Assembly (NCBI GenBank): GCA_050185195.1
Contig: JBFWZQ010000001.1
Coordinates: forward strand, 1 to 64,000
Reading direction: 5' to 3'
Source of the DNA: CADEFQ01 sp050185195
Lineage (GTDB): Bacteria; Pseudomonadota; Gammaproteobacteria; Steroidobacterales; Steroidobacteraceae
Length of the DNA: 64,000 nucleotides
Under the pieces are notes generated by a model, which worked only from the letters and a program-made list of their open reading frames with translations, was not told where the DNA came from and ran no database searches. How positions within the stretch are numbered: the stretch's first letter is position 1; each line of letters opens with the position of its first letter. Shown here piece by piece: positions 62,835 through 64,000 of the stretch. The translations under genes were made by a program, and so were the position numbers.

Positions 62835-62946
62835 CAGGCAACGAATTCATCGAAGCGCCCGCGCAGTGCCGCGATTGCCTCGCGTGTAGCGGTACCCATG
62901 CCCCCTCCCCCGTTTGGCGTCATTAAAGCCCGGCAGCTGCGCTGCG

Positions 62947-62952
62947 TACAAT
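62947..62952 (+). promoter_or_regulatory. Candidate -10 element of the SUI1 gene
   Basis: TACAAT (5 of 6 to TATAAT) ends six nt before the GTG start, and no Shine-Dalgarno is present, which suggests a leaderless transcript. Confidence 0.45.
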
Positions 62953-62958
62953 ACGCGC

Positions 62959-63219
62959 GTGGCAAACAAACCAGGCAAGCCGGTCCCCGTGCGCGTGGGC
63001 CGTGAAACGAAGGGACGCGGCGGCAAGGGCGTCACCGTGATCACGGGCCTGCGGTTGTCCGCGGCCGAGCTCGAGGCGATCGCGGGCGAATTGAAGCGCC
63101 GCTGCGGCTGCGGCGGCACGGTCAAGGAAGGCGTGATCGAGATCCAGGGCGATCACCGGGACACCCTGGTCGCCGCGCTGCGGGCGCGCGGCTTCGACGC
63201 GAAGCGCGCGGGGGGATGA
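62959..63219 (+). CDS. yciH: SUI1/YciH-type translation factor
   Basis: An 86-residue protein of the bacterial SUI1 (eIF1-like) family, thought to influence start-codon selection. The basic N-terminus (VRVGRETKGRGGKGVTVITG) leads into the SUI1 fold: LELEAIAGELKRR-like helix, CGCGGTVKEGVIEIQGDHRD, and a final helix VAALRARGFDAKRAGG. It is a little shorter than E. coli YciH. The GTG start sits six nt after a TACAAT hexamer. A long GC palindrome follows the stop. Confidence 0.92.
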   Translation: MANKPGKPVPVRVGRETKGRGGKGVTVITGLRLSAAELEAIAGELKRRCGCGGTVKEGVIEIQGDHRDTLVAALRARGFDAKRAGG

Positions 63220-63220
63220 G

Positions 63221-63251
63221 CGCCGGGGCGCGCGCTGCGCGCGCCCCGGCG
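63221..63251. repeat. 31-bp near-perfect palindrome after the SUI1 gene
   Basis: CGCCGGGGCGCGCGC (63221-63235), a single T, and the exact reverse complement (63237-63251). It could fold into a very stable hairpin and act as a transcript end for both convergent genes, but it lacks a T tract. It directly abuts a copy of the GGGCTACGGGC repeat. Confidence 0.75.
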
Positions 63252-63287
63252 GGCTACGGGCAAGAAGCTACGGGCTACGGGCCAGAG
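63252..63287 (+). repeat. GGGCTACGGGC-type repeat copy
   Basis: Two tandem-like blocks of GGCTACGGGC separated by AAGAA. Bases 63267-63287 are identical to 31286-31306 within the TPR-sulfotransferase gene, on the same strand. Confidence 0.75.
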
Positions 63288-63305
63288 GCGCTACGCCCGC
63301 GGCCC

Positions 63306-64000
63306 TCAGAAAAGGGCCCCATCATCGTCCTTCCCGAGCATGGCCTTGCGCACCATCGGGATCGGCGGGCCGCCGTACGACAGGAATTCGTCGTGGAACT
63401 GCTTCCACGCCGCCCGCCCGCCGCGGGTCGCGGTCCAGTCGTTGCGCAGCTTCATGATCATCAGCTTGCCCATCGTGTAGTTGAGATAGGCCGGATCGTA
63501 GGTACCGCGCGCGGCCTGCTGGCGCGCATTGCCCGGGTCCTGGAACGCCTGTTCGCGGAACAAACGCTCGGACTGCTCCACCGTCATGCCGCCCGTATGC
63601 AGGCCGAGCGCCGATACGAAGCGGACATTGCGCAGCAGGGCGTTCGAGAGCTGGCCGACGTGCGCTTCCGCGTCCCCGGCGTCGAGCCCCATGTCCCACA
63701 TCATCTCTTCCGTGTAGTGCGCCCAACCCTCGGCGAAGGCGTAACCGACGAACAGTCGGCCGATCATCGACTTCGATTCATTGGCATGCAGGAAGTTGAG
63801 GAAATGACCCGGCCAGACCTCGTGCACCGAAGTGAACAGCAGGTCATCCGCGCCCGGGATGTATGCGAGCTGGTCCGCCTTGCTCCAGGTCGGGTCGGGC
63901 GGCGCGATATAGTAGATCGCCGGCAGCGGCTTTTCGTACGGCCCCGGGATCTCGATGTACGCCGAGTTGGCACGATTGTAGGGCGGCGCCTCGCGCACGA
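63306..64000 (-). CDS. DUF885 family protein, C-terminal part (cut by window edge)
   Basis: The last 231 or so residues of a DUF885 protein; the gene runs off the right edge. Family members are about 600 residues, often secreted, and are predicted zinc peptidases. The metal motif is visible as SVHEVWPGHFLNFLHANES (HExxxGH), followed by FAEGWAHYTEEMMWDMG and the C-terminal GKLMIMKLRNDW and FHDEFLSYGGPPIPMVRKAM. These last phrases are strongly conserved in the family. The upstream part, including any signal peptide, is outside the window. Confidence 0.88.
   Translation of the reverse strand, partial: VREAPPYNRANSAYIEIPGPYEKPLPAIYYIAPPDPTWSKADQLAYIPGADDLLFTSVHEVWPGHFLNFLHANESKSMIGRLFVGYAFAEGWAHYTEEMMWDMGLDAGDAEAHVGQLSNALLRNVRFVSALGLHTGGMTVEQSERLFREQAFQDPGNARQQAARGTYDPAYLNYTMGKLMIMKLRNDWTATRGGRAAWKQFHDEFLSYGGPPIPMVRKAMLGKDDDGALF

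Overview
The window is about 64 kb of very GC-rich bacterial DNA. Nearly every base is coding, genes are packed with 1-4 bp ATGA/GTGA/TGATG overlaps, and GTG and TTG starts are common. Two large TonB-dependent receptors, a UrcA-family protein, an OmpA/thrombospondin-repeat porin, an HAE1-type RND pump and a full glycogen pathway point to a Gram-negative proteobacterium. My best guess is a gammaproteobacterium near Xanthomonadales/Nevskiales (Steroidobacter-like); this is inferred from gene content only. I saw no rRNA, tRNA, CRISPR array, insertion sequence or prophage.

Region by region. (1) 0.2-10.3 kb, all on the minus strand: an inactive-looking beta-lactamase-fold protein, an EamA transporter, an RND pump with its adaptor, an M32 carboxypeptidase, ttcA, and a phosphatase/ADP-ribosylglycohydrolase fusion. 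(2) 10.4-21.3 kb: glycogen metabolism, with glgA on plus, a minus operon glgC-GH57-malQ-LEA14 lipoprotein, a divergent glgB, and a convergent glgP. (3) 21.4-23.8 kb: a PadR regulator with its HAAS/DUF1700-type membrane partner and two secreted proteins, behind a promoter overlapped by a perfect inverted repeat. (4) 23.9-25.2 kb: an OmpA-family protein with a clear terminator.

(5) 25.2-47.2 kb is the unusual part. It is a 22-kb island with six AspH-type (aspartyl/asparaginyl beta-hydroxylase-like) domains, two further 2-oxoglutarate/Fe(II) oxygenases (one of the PKHD/YbiX type), five sulfotransferase-like domains, two TonB-dependent receptors, a retropepsin-like protease and a small secreted protein. 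Four AspH domains and two sulfotransferases carry N-terminal TPR repeats, and one protein fuses AspH to a sulfotransferase. None of the modifying enzymes has a signal peptide, whereas the receptors and the protease do. I know of no characterised pathway with this composition. The simplest reading is cytoplasmic hydroxylation and sulfation of a peptide, protein or small ligand linked to the two receptors.

(6) 47.2-51.4 kb: a MATE transporter, an unknown membrane-anchored protein and an S9 peptidase. (7) 51.5-58.9 kb: a six-gene operon (HlyD-type adaptor, ABC ATPase, two FtsX-type permeases, NtrC-type regulator, NtrY-type kinase) behind a well-formed sigma-54 promoter with upstream palindromes, which suggests positive autoregulation. 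A 38-residue membrane microprotein lies just upstream. (8) 59.2-64.0 kb: a LysR regulator, a four-helix-bundle (IVS-type) protein, a UrcA protein, an MHS-type MFS transporter, a SUI1/YciH factor and the C-terminal part of a DUF885 protein cut by the window edge. A short GTAGCCC-type repeat occurs at three places.
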